A stretch of 29,481 nt of DNA from Mucidula mucida (lineage: Eukaryota; Basidiomycota; Agaricomycetes; Agaricales; Physalacriaceae): contig JADNYV010000429.1 of NCBI GenBank assembly GCA_015501055.1, forward strand, positions 1 through 29,481, in the 5' to 3' direction. Position numbers and translations under genes: made by a program. The notes below the pieces were generated by a model. That model saw nothing but the letters and a program-made list of their open reading frames with translations, was not told the DNA's origin and did no database searches. This document shows positions 1 to 9,852 of this stretch, piece by piece; position 1 is the stretch's first letter, and every line of letters starts with the position of its first letter.

Positions 1-1
1 T

Positions 2-142
2 GAAGCATTGGAAGATGTTGTAGGTTTCAAAAAGGGGGCATGGACACCGTGGGAGCAGACGATCTTGGATTCGGTGGATAGCTTGGTCAGAATTGAGGAC
101 GCGTGGAAAGCGAGTGGGTATTCTGTCAGTGCACCGGTATAG
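2..142 (+). CDS. 3' end of an unidentified protein gene
   Basis: An open frame enters from the left edge and ends at TAG 140-142, giving 46 residues. The peptide is rich in Trp, acidic and aliphatic residues (for example GAWTPWEQTILDSVDSL) and looks like an ordinary folded C-terminus with an amphipathic helix. I do not recognise the family. The upstream part lies outside the window, so function cannot be inferred. The call rests only on continuous frame and protein-like composition. Confidence 0.5.
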   Translation, partial: EALEDVVGFKKGAWTPWEQTILDSVDSLVRIEDAWKASGYSVSAPV

Positions 143-590
143 ATGCCACTCGATGTTGAATGATTGTCTAAATTATGAGAACCCTAACTCAACTTTGAGG
201 CTCGTTGTCCTCAGCGTTCATGAGCGCTTGATGCTTGAGCTTCAAAACAATACACTGCGTGCCTTTCGTTTCATCGGTACTTCCCTTATCTTTTCCTAAT
301 AAGCTGGGCTGGGCTGTGCAGACTGTCGGATTTTGCTTGCGCCACCCAATAGACTCTCACAATATGCGTGATGAGACGATTTACCGAAAGAGCCAAGGAC
401 AGCTTGGACAGTGACCGACCGGCGGCAAGAGCTCGTTCCGAAAATTCTAGGCTCAGTGGTTCTACTTTCGGGAACGTCTCTCCATTTGGGCCCTTGCTAG
501 TACTACGCCGACGTGTTGTTCTACACCTCTTCATCTGGTAAGCAAACACCAAGTCCTGTTTCTCATTGGACTTACCTGTTGGAAGTACAG
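143..590. other. gap between the first gene end and the next coding fragment
   Basis: No gene is firmly supported here. A plus-strand frame from ATG 371 stays open to a GTAAGC donor-like site at 538 and has a Ser/Arg-rich disordered composition. It could be a first exon of the fragment at 591-856, but the reading phases do not join at the visible acceptors. A minus-strand frame covering 286-597 has low-complexity basic composition and is probably spurious. Confidence 0.35.
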
Positions 591-856
591 CCGTCATTCC
601 CCCTCAATCGATTCAAGATAACGACTTCTCTTCGCGTCCTGGATCTTCTCTCCACCAATATCCGTCCCCATGACGCCGAAGTCGCCGACCTGCTTCAGTC
701 GTACAGAATTCTTCTGCGGTGGTGGATTCCCTGCCGGACCATATCACCAACGTCCAAGACACGCTATCAGCACTTCAAGCCACGCACGAGACCAGACTCG
801 CAGACGCCAAATGTATTCTGCCTACTATTCCGGAAACGGAGCCTTTGTTGGGGTGA
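591..856 (+). CDS. unidentified coding fragment with a probable frame break
   Basis: Two adjoining plus-strand frames read like one protein. The first contains LRVLDLLSTNIRPHDAEVA and a following helix. After a one-base shift near 706-709 it continues with VVDSLPDHITNVQDTLSALQ and ends at TGA 854-856. The composition is that of an alpha-helical or coiled-coil C-terminal segment. The upstream boundary is an AG at 589-590 after a possible intron. I do not recognise the family. It ends about 110 bases before the methyltransferase start on the same strand. It could be a real small gene with a sequencing error, or a decayed one. Confidence 0.35.
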
Positions 857-967
857 TTTTCACTGTAACTTTACGAACTCTAATCAATCTGTCAGTGTTC
901 GAAATCATCGTCTTCCTGTCATGTGATCCTGGTTTTCCTTCTTCCGACCACCACCATTGTCCGAAAA

Positions 968-2163
968 ATGTTCAAATTCGATTTCGAGATTGATGATACC
1001 CTGGATGATATCGCGGGGCTCTCCTTTGTTGAAGAACGGCCGCCATTGCCAGAGGAACAGGGACTGGTAGAAGAGCCATACCAAGATATCCCGTTACAGC
1101 ATCTTGTGCGCCATTTCTTTTTGAATGTTGATGTCCACTGACACTGTTATTAAAGAACAGATAGACTGCTTACCGCCACTTATATCGTGCTCGCCTCTGA
1201 CCATACCGCTCTCTTCCGGCGAGATCATCAGCATTCCGAGGCGGGATCTATTCGATGCTCGATTCCAAGTGATCAACGAAGAGGACAGCGACAACGCCAT
1301 TGGCAAAGACGCGGCAGACTTTTTGGATGCGCCTTCGGATCTCGTACATGGCGTTTACGAAGGCGGGCTAAAGACATGGGAATGCAGTCTGGATCTAGTC
1401 GACTATCTTGCCGGAAATATGGATTGTCATCCTGCGGGAAAACGGATACTCGAGGTCAGTAAAGCCCTACTGTCGTTGTCCATTCCTCATTTCGTTCCTT
1501 AGATAGGCTGTGGGACGGCTGTGCCCTCTTTATACCTCATACGCACATTATTCTCTGGTCCACGGGCAACGAATCCCACCGAAATTCACTTGCAGGACTA
1601 CAACGCCTCGGTGCTCGAATTAATTACATGTCCGAACATAGTCGTCGCATGGTGTAAGTCTCGCGTCGAACATCAACATCACCTTTCTAACCAGCGATTT
1701 AGACATGTCTGACGCATCCAAACCCCTATCGTGAAAGCGCAGCCCCGCTCCTGGACGATCCAGAAGCAGAACTCCCTCCTGCAGACCCTTCCTCAGCAGC
1801 GGATATACCAATATCACCCAAGCTTAAAGCTGCCTTTCTCGCGTCGCCTAAAGGAATATTCCAATCAACCTCCGATTTTCATCAGGCTCGTGGCGCACTC
1901 TCATTCCCGATCATCGATACGACGTTGTTCTCACATCGGAAACGATATACCGCTCCGAGAGCGTACCGCCACTGGTTGCGTTGCTGAAATCTTCGTGCTG
2001 TCCAAACACCATCTGCCTTGTCGCGGCAAAGGTCTTCTATTTCGGCGTCGGCGGAGGCATTGCTGCTTTTATCAAAGCCGTGAAAGAGAGCGGTGGCGAT
2101 TCCAAGGCCGTTTGGGAGAGAAATGCGGGAGTGGGAAGGAAGATCTTACGCATACATTGGTAG
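968..2163 (+). CDS. HPM1: protein-histidine N-methyltransferase (HPM1/METTL18 family), frame-broken in last exon
   Basis: SAM-dependent methyltransferase; the known family members (yeast Hpm1, human METTL18) methylate a histidine of ribosomal protein uL3. Exons read as 968-1105, 1161-1454, 1503-1653 and 1703-2163, with introns of 55, 48 and 49 nt. The start (MFKFDFEIDD) fits the family N-terminus. Motif I (ILEIGCGTAVPSLYL) spans intron 2, followed by the post-I acidic LQDYN and the WYMS segment across intron 3. The last exon carries VVLTSETIY, AAKVFYFGVGGG and the usual VW-rich end before TAG 2161-2163. That exon needs three one-base frame changes to stay in frame: the C run 1723-1726, CC 1847-1848 and AA 1863-1864, each one base too long relative to the family reading. 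Family identity is strong. Whether the copy is broken or mis-sequenced is open. Confidence 0.8.
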
Positions 2164-2226
2164 GACGCTGTGCGTAAGAGTCAAAAACCTACAATCTTGG
2201 TCTGCCTGGAGCATACCAGATCTGCG

Positions 2227-2232
2227 AATAAA
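2227..2232 (+). promoter_or_regulatory. AATAAA polyadenylation-like signal
   Basis: A canonical AATAAA hexamer 64 bases past the methyltransferase stop codon on the same strand. The position suits a 3'-end processing signal; fungi use such signals loosely. Confidence 0.35.
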
Positions 2233-2737
2233 TATTATTCAGGTACTCACAAATCAGGCTCGAGAAACTTCAAGTCTTGTGTTCGAACTTCTCGCCATCG
2301 TTAGCACCTTCACAGCCGCTGGAGGCGATGTTGCGCACCATATCTTGCAAGTCGTTCCAGCGTGAATTTGCTTAACATACTATAGAGAGCATTGGACTCC
2401 GGACAGCTTCATCCGTCAAGAGTTCTAGACGCGTACTAATAGTCAAGGTGAGTCCGGATGAGTGTCGACAGATGTTCGTGATGCAACATAGCTATGTGAC
2501 AGTGGGGAATGTTATCACCGCGTCTCAGGCAGAAAAACTTGCTTTTACCCACGCGGTCCTGGTCAAGAGGACACGGTCAATTGCTAATTAGTAGTAAGTA
2601 GTTGAAACAAAAAGGTGCTGTCCTCCCCTGTTAACAGACTGAACTCTCACAGTTAGTCGAGTGTAGAGCCTCAGTCAGTCCTACATGCCCGTCAGGAGAC
2701 TCTCGAGCTGGCCAGGCCCGTGTTGCTCGGCTGACTA

Positions 2738-2855
2738 CCAGGTAACCTCTGCCTACCACATGAGCAAGCCTTGATATACTACTTACTAGTAACACTACAC
2801 TACGACTAACTACTACATCAAGGCTTGCTCATACAGTAGGCATCCGCTACCCTGG
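2738..2855. repeat. inverted repeat (possible MITE-like palindrome)
   Basis: TGAGCAAGCCTTGAT at 2761-2775 is repeated as its exact reverse complement at 2817-2831 around a 41-base AT-rich loop. The symmetry continues imperfectly outward: the left arm from 2738 (CCAGG...GCCTACCACA) pairs with the right arm up to 2855 (TACAGTAGGC...CCTGG). The total is about 38-39 bases per arm. It encodes nothing. A decayed non-autonomous DNA element or a foldback is the best guess. Confidence 0.6.
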
Positions 2856-3400
2856 GGCATGCGACGCATCGTCGGTCTGGTGCCTAGCTGCAATTATTCA
2901 GTCCATCCAGAAAGGATCAGACCACCCATAGTACTTAGGTCAGAATTTGGAGGCCCACAAGTAATACTGAGTATTGTACTGTAGACAGAGTATAATATAG
3001 GAGCGGCCATCGAGCCTCGGAACTTTGGTGATCGGTGGGGGGCCGGGGCGTGGCGCGATCTCTCTCAAACCAACACCTGTTCTTATCCGGGAAACCAGGA
3101 CGAAGAATGGCATCTGCCTGCCCGAAAAACCAAAGCAGCGTAAATTCAAGCCAGGCATGCGCGTTTCGCGAGGAGGAGACATTGGTTGTATGCTGGCTTG
3201 CGTTCCCGCATCTAAGTAGTCTACACAACTCATTTCGCCCTTCACCGGCACCCCTTCCCCACGATAACGGCCACCTGCTGAGCAAACATGAGGATCGACG
3301 TCAATGTAGCAGGCCAATTGCAGACTGATGCCAATGAATGATTACTTACCTGACAAGTCAATGACAAGTACTAGATTTTCAAGTCGATGGTGAGCTAGTA

Positions 3401-4370
3401 TCAGTTATGCTTTCTCTTGAGCTCTCGCGGAAGACCTGTTTCAGTAATAAGATCAATGGTCATCAAACGAAACGCCTAGTAATTGTTTACCGATAGCATT
3501 TGTGCCAAACGGAACCAAGAAGTAGGAAGCTTTCATCATCGCGTTGAGATTCTTTGATGCCGGATACTTGACATGACGCGCCACCTGCAGAGTAAAATTG
3601 TCGTGTGCGGCAGCCAGCGCGAAGGCGAAGAAGGAAGGCGGCAAGAAACACGTAGCCTCAAAGTCGAGTGCCACTATCTTACCATCAGGGACTTTGATGA
3701 AGTTGGCGCGATTCATGTCGCAGGGACAAAGACGTAGACCATCGCGAACCTCTTCATCGAAGCTGACGCGTTGGGTCGCGCCCATATTTGCGAGAATCTG
3801 GGATTGCCTCGATTCAGCAAGGCGTAAATAGTACGAACAGAGAGCAAAAATTCATACTCCATTGACATGCTTCTCCAATACTTGAACCGTGTTATAGGTA
3901 ACAGAAGATTCCCAATCGACAAAGAAGCGGTGTATGATAGGACCTCCACCGACAGGTCCGGGCGCAGTGGTCGGGCCTGTAAGGCGGATGAGAGACTCCA
4001 CGGCAGCAGCGACCTGTTGAGCATCACGGTTGTCGCATTCAGAACCATCGATGTACTCCATGACGATATAGCCGCAGCCCTTGTGGCGAAAAGCTTGATA
4101 GACCACGGGAATCCGCACGGCGGCATCGGGGCTGGCGTTGAGGGCTTTGCCAACCCAGTCCTGTGTGAGGGCTTCGTCCATCATCACTGACGACCCGTAT
4201 TTGATCCAGGCAGAGGCAACGCCACGAGATTCGTCCATGACGGCGATTCCCCGCCGATCATACCCAGGGGCGTCGCGGCATAGCTGTACGACGTCCTCAG
4301 AAAGGGGAACGTTGGAGGGTCTACTATCGGCAAGGATGACAGACTCGACCTCTGACATGGAGAGATGCAA
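3401..4370 (-). CDS. APH-fold phosphotransferase (fungal aminoglycoside/choline-kinase-like family)
   Basis: Three exons on the minus strand: 4370-3858, 3797-3491 and 3435-3401, with introns of 60 and 55 nt; about 285 aa. It has the protein-kinase-like APH layout. There is a candidate ATP lysine in AWIKYG (about residue 56) and a hinge YIVMEYIDG. After intron 1 comes the catalytic loop CPCDMNRANFI (Brenner-type D..N) and the metal-binding segment ALDFEATC, then a helical tail. This domain is common and expanded in basidiomycetes; its natural substrates are mostly unknown and antibiotic resistance should not be assumed. A second in-frame ATG at 4358 (MSEVESVILAD) is an equally good start. No frame break is seen. 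It converges on the methyltransferase across the 1.2-kb gap. Confidence 0.8.
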
Positions 4371-5132
4371 CGAAATAACGAGAATGGACGTGCCAATGTT
4401 GCGGTTGCCGTAGACTCGTAGTTTGAGAAGATGAGGTTTAATGTGCCTCGCATGAAACTGAGTTCGGACTGGCGGAGGAGTCGTCTAGAATGCAGATGGA
4501 GACGCAGTACTTATGGATAGTGGTATAGTATCAGAAGTGAGAATGGATGACGGGCCTGGATCCACGAAGATTTGTAACCTACAACGATCGTGGCAAGTAA
4601 TGCGATCACGTGACGTCAAACAATCTCCAGTTCTGGGAAACACCTACCACGAAATCCTGCGAAAAAATCTTCACCCATATGGTTAACAATTAGTAACACG
4701 CAGCCTGGGAGAAACGGCCTCATATGAACCACGACGATCTCCACACAGGATGATGCCTGGCACCAATCGCGTGGCGCAACATCCAGACAGGCGCGTCGTG
4801 GGTGATAGCGTAGTATCTGGCATAGCTACTCTCGTTACAATTAGAAACAAAAGGTAAATGGTATCTCATGCCATCTGAATTCCGCATGGTGGCTACCAAT
4901 GATATTATCCGCGAGGCAATACAAGTACTAAGTGTCCACATGTTATGCGCAGAAGGAACATCTTTAGTTCATCCTGCTTTTATTGTTCAACAATTCGCCG
5001 ACTCTCCGGATTTTGAGCCATACAGATGACATGGTAATAATTCTACATTTGCTGGGATACTAAAAGTACAATGATTTGGTTGCTTCAAACTTCCAATTCG
5101 TCCAGTGTCCTCTGAGCTGCGTGTGGGAAAAA
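4371..5132. other. intergenic stretch without a supported gene
   Basis: This contains the promoter side of the phosphotransferase gene (minus) and the 3' side of the DUF3429 gene (minus). Frames at 4720-4941 (minus) and similar short ones have no family motif. A TTTATT at 4979-4984, AATAAA on the minus strand, could be a distant processing signal. Confidence 0.4.
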
Positions 5133-6349
5133 CTAATCCTGCTGCTCACTGGCAGCCTCTTTGCCACCTTCAGGCTGCGCCTCGTGCTTTTTGATCACGA
5201 TGAAACCAGGCTCCCCGTAAGTCTTCTGAAGAACAGCTTCAATCGGCCCCTTGACCATTCTTTCGCGTTCAGGCAGCAATTCCCTCCTCTGCTGGCGAAT
5301 AAGCTCAAGGTCGTGGGAGAGGAATCCATGCCCAGCGACAGGTCCGTAGTAGGATGTTCCCGCGAGCGAACCAATAATGCTTCGACGAAGATGAGACAGC
5401 GAACAAACGAGGAAAGCATTCCACACACCATGTGCCGACAAGGATAGAGAGATAGAATCGATACTGAGAGTACCATTTCGGTGCTGAAGATAATCTTGTC
5501 AGAAGCAAGGCGGCATCGAGACGACTACATACCCCAGCCGTTGCTGGTCGCCTTCGCGTCGGCGTACCACAGACCCGTGAAACCTACCCACTGAACGGCG
5601 AGCGCTGTCATCGGCTGCAGAGCGAGTGTAGGCCATGCAAATAGGACTGGTGCGGCACCCAACGCTAAACGACTGTATCCCTTCTGACCGCCGTATCCAG
5701 CGAACTCCATACCCCAATGTAGCGCGCCTACAAACGCATAAGCCACGGACTGGGAACATGAAGATAAAATGTACCCAAAAAGGAGAGCATCACAGCGCCA
5801 TATGTCACTTGAACATTCAAGGCTTGGTCAAAAATGTTCAACGCCACACCAGGATCGATGTTGGTAGAGACACCCGTGGCCGCCGCACCGGCTTGATGCG
5901 CAAGGTACACGGTAGTAGCAGATGCACCAAGGTACGGCAGACCGCCTTACGCTACCATGAGCGAAGCGGACAAGCAGCCAGGGCGAGTGTACACACCAGC
6001 GAGACCAAACACCATGACTGGTTTAGGAACGTCATGTGCAATAGACCGGGTGATGCCAATCTATGAGGCGTTAGACGATGCAGACATCTAGGTTGGATAA
6101 ACGACATACAAAGGTGGAATCAGTCACGGCATCTCTGGTCATGTTCCCACCAGCGATGGTCTTGGCGAGGTCGGCAGCAGCATTGCCCGTCTCTTCTCTG
6201 ACATTGGTGGCGGCGTGTTCGAACGACTGACTCGCGGGCCTGTTGGAGACTGTGCTTGCCACCTGGCGTGCCTGCAGGAAAAGCGGGGTCGCACTTGGAC
6301 GCGCAGAGCGCAACGTGGAAAACATAGAGCGGTGTAAGATGGAGGACAT
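5133..6349 (-). CDS. mitochondrial inner-membrane DUF3429 protein (TMEM69-like)
   Basis: Six exons on minus: 6349-6110, 6060-5997, 5945-5775, 5727-5533, 5483-5429 and 5379-5133. The five introns are 47-51 nt and all phases agree, giving an intact 323-aa protein. The N-terminus (MSSILHRSMFSTLRSARPSA) is Arg/Ser-rich with no acid and looks like a mitochondrial presequence. The DUF3429 core follows: PKPVMVFGLAG, LPYLGASATTVYLA, TYGAVMLSFLGALHWGMEFA, then hydrophobic helices and KWYSQYRFYLSILVGT. The tail is charged and soluble. The role is not established in fungi; human TMEM69 is the same family. It is flanked by same-strand genes with their own gaps, so it is probably transcribed alone. Confidence 0.88.
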
Positions 6350-6773
6350 GGTGGTTATTGTAAGACTCGTTTCCCATGACTTGCATCTTATAGGTCTGAG
6401 ACTGATGACCTCACTTCTGTGTCACATCGGCTTCGACTGAGACACCATCAACTATGCGTCATTTTTGGCTGCCTTAGACGCGGGAAACTCCTATAGTGTC
6501 CACACGCGACGTGTACACCTCGCGAACACGATGTTCAAAGCGAAAAGGCTCACTGACTGGCTCTAATTATACTATCATCATGAGCACGAGACTTGTTTCA
6601 AAGAATCATACCCTGAATGCAAGTCAATTGACGCTCACCTTAGTACATCATGATCAGCGCCGTCTCTCCACAAAGCGCCCCACCGAAAACCCCATTTGAC
6701 CAAGACTTGGAGATAATTGATGGCTGCATGATAAAATCAGTTTACAAGAATTCATTCGAGCAAACATACAACA
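6350..6773. other. intergenic gap between DUF3429 and ZNHIT2-like genes
   Basis: About 420 bases holding the upstream region of the DUF3429 gene and the 3' region of the zinc-finger gene, both minus-strand. I see no coding sequence, RNA gene or clear motif. Confidence 0.4.
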
Positions 6774-7773
6774 TCATATTATCTTCAACTTCGATGTCGA
6801 TTCCTCCAAATCCTTCTTCTCCTCTTCCACTGCTCGATGCCGTTCAGCAATGATATCTACCATCCGTCCAAGTACACTCTGTCTCCCCACACAAGTCCTT
6901 ACGCACGCCGCATACCACACGAGCTTCTTCTGCGCTTTGGGTTTCCGCACAAATGCGTTGTACAGATCACCGAGCATGCGGAGCGCATTATCCTGGGGAT
7001 GAATCCCGGCTTCTGTAACGACGTGCGGCCGGAGCAGGACCAATGCGTCGGAAAGGAGAGAAGATGCCGGTACATCCTTTGACGAAAGTGAAGTGATCGC
7101 GTCGTCGATGGACGCGAATACCAATGTCGAATTGGTCTCCGCAATGAAAGGAAGGAGGGTACTCAAGAGACCGCGCGCCTCTTCCGAGTCCGTAACGGAC
7201 GAGATTACGAGGTGCCGACAAACGTAGGCGTACGAGATCGATATGGCGAATAGGTTGTGCATAATCCCAATGTCAGGATTAGGTTTCAAAATAGCAGAAA
7301 TATCAGGTAGTGGTGGCTTGGATTCAGAGTCCGTTCCCTCCCACCATGGCGTAAAAGACAGCACGGAGAATGGGGATGCAAGAAATCGGGCGCGTTCGTC
7401 TGGAGTGAGACGCTCCCAAAGCGCGTCCGTGTCGTCCAAGTCCAGGCCAGCAAACCGGGCTTCTGTATCCATTTCGCTCTCATCATCATCATCATCTGGC
7501 GCCTCCTCCAGTCGCTTAAGCATCTCCATCATCTTCACTCGCTCCTCCGCTTTAGCCGTCGCACCCTCCGTTGTGATCTCCTTCCGATAAAATCCCTCAG
7601 AGCATTCACCATGGGTAGGATTCCGAAAACATTCCAGTGAACAGTACGGGGCATTGCAGGATGGACAAGTGTATTTTGCTATTTGTCTGTTACATCTGCA
7701 GAGAGGATTAACAATGGAATGAAATAAAGGTGGCAACTTGCAATTTACAAACAAGGTCAGAAGGAGATGCCAT
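6774..7773 (-). CDS. HIT-type zinc-finger protein, ZNHIT2-like
   Basis: Two exons: a 32-nt first coding exon 7773-7742 and 7695-6774, joined over a 46-nt GC-AG intron (7741-7696). The product is 317 aa. Splicing makes the zinc finger complete: VCKLC, then CPSC, YCSLEC and a final His/Cys pair, with the first CxxC split by the intron. After the finger come a Glu/Lys helix, a poly-Asp tract and LTPDERARFLASPFS with the PWW element seen in ZNHIT2 relatives. The C-terminal half is helical. ZNHIT2 proteins work with R2TP/RUVBL AAA+ ATPases in snRNP (U5) assembly. The same frame reads open through the intron to 7865, but that version destroys the finger, so I chose ATG 7773. The name is by motif only. 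Confidence 0.82.
7696..7741 (-). other. GC-AG intron in the ZNHIT2-like gene
   Basis: The donor reads GCAAGT and the acceptor CTGCAG; length 46 nt. No GT donor gives an in-frame join, whereas this one restores the canonical CKLCNRQ finger start. GCAAGT is the known consensus of functional GC donors. Confidence 0.75.
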
Positions 7774-8362
7774 CTAGATGAGAAGATTTGGTCACTCGCC
7801 GTGCTGAGGAAAATGTTCACTTTACATGGTTGCGTATCTATCCAGATGTCGTCGTCGAAAGCCAAGAAAAGTTGAACGTTCTATTTTGAGAAGCCTTCGT
7901 CACGCTTGTGACTTAAATTCCATGAGGAAACGAATAGTTTCTTCTCAGCTTATCTCTTGTGGCGCATGTACAAGGTCTGTAGATAGATAGATAGATATAT
8001 TTTAACCTGCATCTAGCCCATAAAGAACACAGCAGGGTCCGTACTACAATAATTGTACTGCTACGGAACGGAATCCCATCCCAACATTGTTAACACAGGT
8101 CAGCCCCCGTAAGGTACGCCCGGATCAAGTCTGGTGGGGAGGATGAACGCCGTCCTTGGTGATATTTCGGTTGCTTTTCAGATCTATCACAGAGGGGCTA
8201 TCAAGTTGGAAGAGAGCAGAAACATGAACTGAATATTCCACATACTGAAGTCGCGTCTGATGTATTGATCACACGATGCTTGACACCAACGACAACAACA
8301 TAATAATACACGCCTATGTAAAAGATGAAGCAACACATGTACAATCGAATGGTCGAAGAGTG
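7774..8362. other. intergenic gap with a short tetranucleotide repeat
   Basis: This lies between the ZNHIT2-like start and the J-protein stop, both minus. Apart from the AGAT repeat at 7980-7997, I see no coding frame or motif. Confidence 0.4.
7980..7997. repeat. AGAT microsatellite
   Basis: Four tandem AGAT units followed by ATATAT, in non-coding DNA upstream of the ZNHIT2-like gene. It is a simple repeat of no evident function. Confidence 0.8.
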
Positions 8363-9598
8363 TCAGTAGCCCAAGCTAACGCTGCGTGCTCTCGTGTACG
8401 AGCTACCCGATCTCGGATACGGGGGTGGAGAAGGCCGGGGAGAGGGCAGAGTACCTCCTGGCGTGTGTAGCTGTGGGATCTCTAATGAATGTAGCTCTTG
8501 ATGCGAAGAATGATTTTGGTTGAGGTTTACATGGTTTGGAATGGCAGCGTTCTGGATAGCTGCCTCCCAGGCCGTCCGTAAAGGGCCGGCGTCTTTCCTC
8601 ACGTTGGTTTCTATAATCATGTTCTCCATCTCCTGCGCCAGTCCCTCCATTGCACCTTCGTCCACCTCGGTGATAGGGCGGAGACGTTTATGCTCCGGGA
8701 AAGATGAAGACGGCTGTATAGAATGGAGTTCGGTTTGTAGCAGTATCGTCGCTTCACGGTTGGCAATTTGGGATAAAGTGGTAACCTTGTCCGGCGGCGC
8801 AGGAGGAGGGAGAAAAAGAGTAGGCGCGACACGGCTTAGAGCCATGGAGAGGAAAAGGAAGAGCTGGTGCAGAAAGAGGACGTGCTGGTACGCCACGCGC
8901 CGGGGGAACAAAGAGTTGAGAAAAGCGGTGCTCGTATCAGGCGATGAAGCCCAGACGGACGCGTCAAAGGAAGAGGGAGTGGGAGCTAGTAGGACGGCGA
9001 CTTCCATTACTAGAAAGCCTACGAACAGCAGATATCGCCAGAACGCCACTGGTGAGGGTCTGCCAATGGATGACAGGACGAAGAGTGTCAGCAATGTGAC
9101 GATATGATATCCCACTGAATGCAATAGTCCATGATGGAGGTATTCCCGCGGGGTGGATAGACGAGACCATTGGAGGACGTCAGGTCCAAAGCGGTCGTAT
9201 GCAAAGCGGACAACCGGATCCTTGAGGGCTTCAAAGGCATCGCGTGCATACATGAACGCCTGCTCGCCATTAGCACCCACTTTATCTGGATGGTATCGCT
9301 TGGCGAACGCTCTAAACGCCACACGTAGTCCGCTTTCATCTACCGCCCGCTCTACACCCAAGAGCTCATAAAAGTTTGGTTCGACTCCACGTGCGCCTTG
9401 GATGAGGTTGTAGGCGAGATACGCCAGGACGACAAAGGCGAATGTGAAGCGGTAGTGCTGGACATAGGTAGGTGTACGTGGTTGAGGCGGATTGGGTATG
9501 AGCATGGGCTGTGAATGCAGGAATGTGAGGAGATGGCGGGTAATCAGGTCAGGCAAGTAGGCCCAGCCGACCAGAGAGAAGAGGGTATTGATGGCCAT
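8363..9598 (-). CDS. membrane-bound J-domain (DnaJ/HSP40) protein
   Basis: A single 411-aa frame with no intron, ATG 9598 to TGA 8363-8365. Residues 1-70 hold two hydrophobic segments, the second YRFTFAFVVLAYLAYNLI, that look like a signal anchor. The J-domain is about residues 75-140 (NFYELLGVERAVDESGLRVA, HPD at KRYHPDK, AFEALKDPVVRFAYDRFGP). The HPD motif means it should stimulate an Hsp70 ATPase. Three or four more hydrophobic helices follow (residues about 160-270), then a Pro/Ser-rich disordered tail. No G/F region or zinc finger is present, so it is a class III J-protein, probably in the ER or mitochondrial membrane. It is one of the few long intronless genes here. Confidence 0.85.
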   Translation of the reverse strand: MAINTLFSLVGWAYLPDLITRHLLTFLHSQPMLIPNPPQPRTPTYVQHYRFTFAFVVLAYLAYNLIQGARGVEPNFYELLGVERAVDESGLRVAFRAFAKRYHPDKVGANGEQAFMYARDAFEALKDPVVRFAYDRFGPDVLQWSRLSTPREYLHHGLLHSVGYHIVTLLTLFVLSSIGRPSPVAFWRYLLFVGFLVMEVAVLLAPTPSSFDASVWASSPDTSTAFLNSLFPRRVAYQHVLFLHQLFLFLSMALSRVAPTLFLPPPAPPDKVTTLSQIANREATILLQTELHSIQPSSSFPEHKRLRPITEVDEGAMEGLAQEMENMIIETNVRKDAGPLRTAWEAAIQNAAIPNHVNLNQNHSSHQELHSLEIPQLHTPGGTLPSPRPSPPPYPRSGSSYTRARSVSLGY

Positions 9599-9852
9599 CG
9601 TCTGTATCGTTGACTATGACGGGTAGTCATCGACCGCGACGGTGGCCAGGTGATGGTTCAACTCAAAGTCGTTCACGTTTGCGATCGCCCTCGAAGATTA
9701 CTTAAGCGGTTTATTTGTACCATTCAGCCTTTTTTGACACTACCAGTACATGTCAGTCTACTAAGCGGTCGTCGCCCAATGGTATCGCCGCCATCGGTCA
9801 AAATACCACCGTATTGTTTGTCGTCTTCATCTGCCGGTCCTCTTCAGCCCAG

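Larger units (their letters stand above)
2164..3400. other. non-coding stretch of about 1.2 kb
   Basis: This lies between the convergent methyltransferase and phosphotransferase genes. No open frame here reads as a convincing protein. It holds a palindromic element (2738-2855) and a G-rich tract around 3034-3056. Overlapping frames at 2935-3328 on both strands have no recognisable motif. It may contain remnants of repeats; nothing else is supported. Confidence 0.5.

Noticed and set aside
3025..3219. Plus-strand frame with a stretch (TRTKNGICLPEKP) resembling a chaperonin-10 segment
   Set aside because: The likeness covers about 15 residues only, the flanks do not match, and no splice arrangement extends it.
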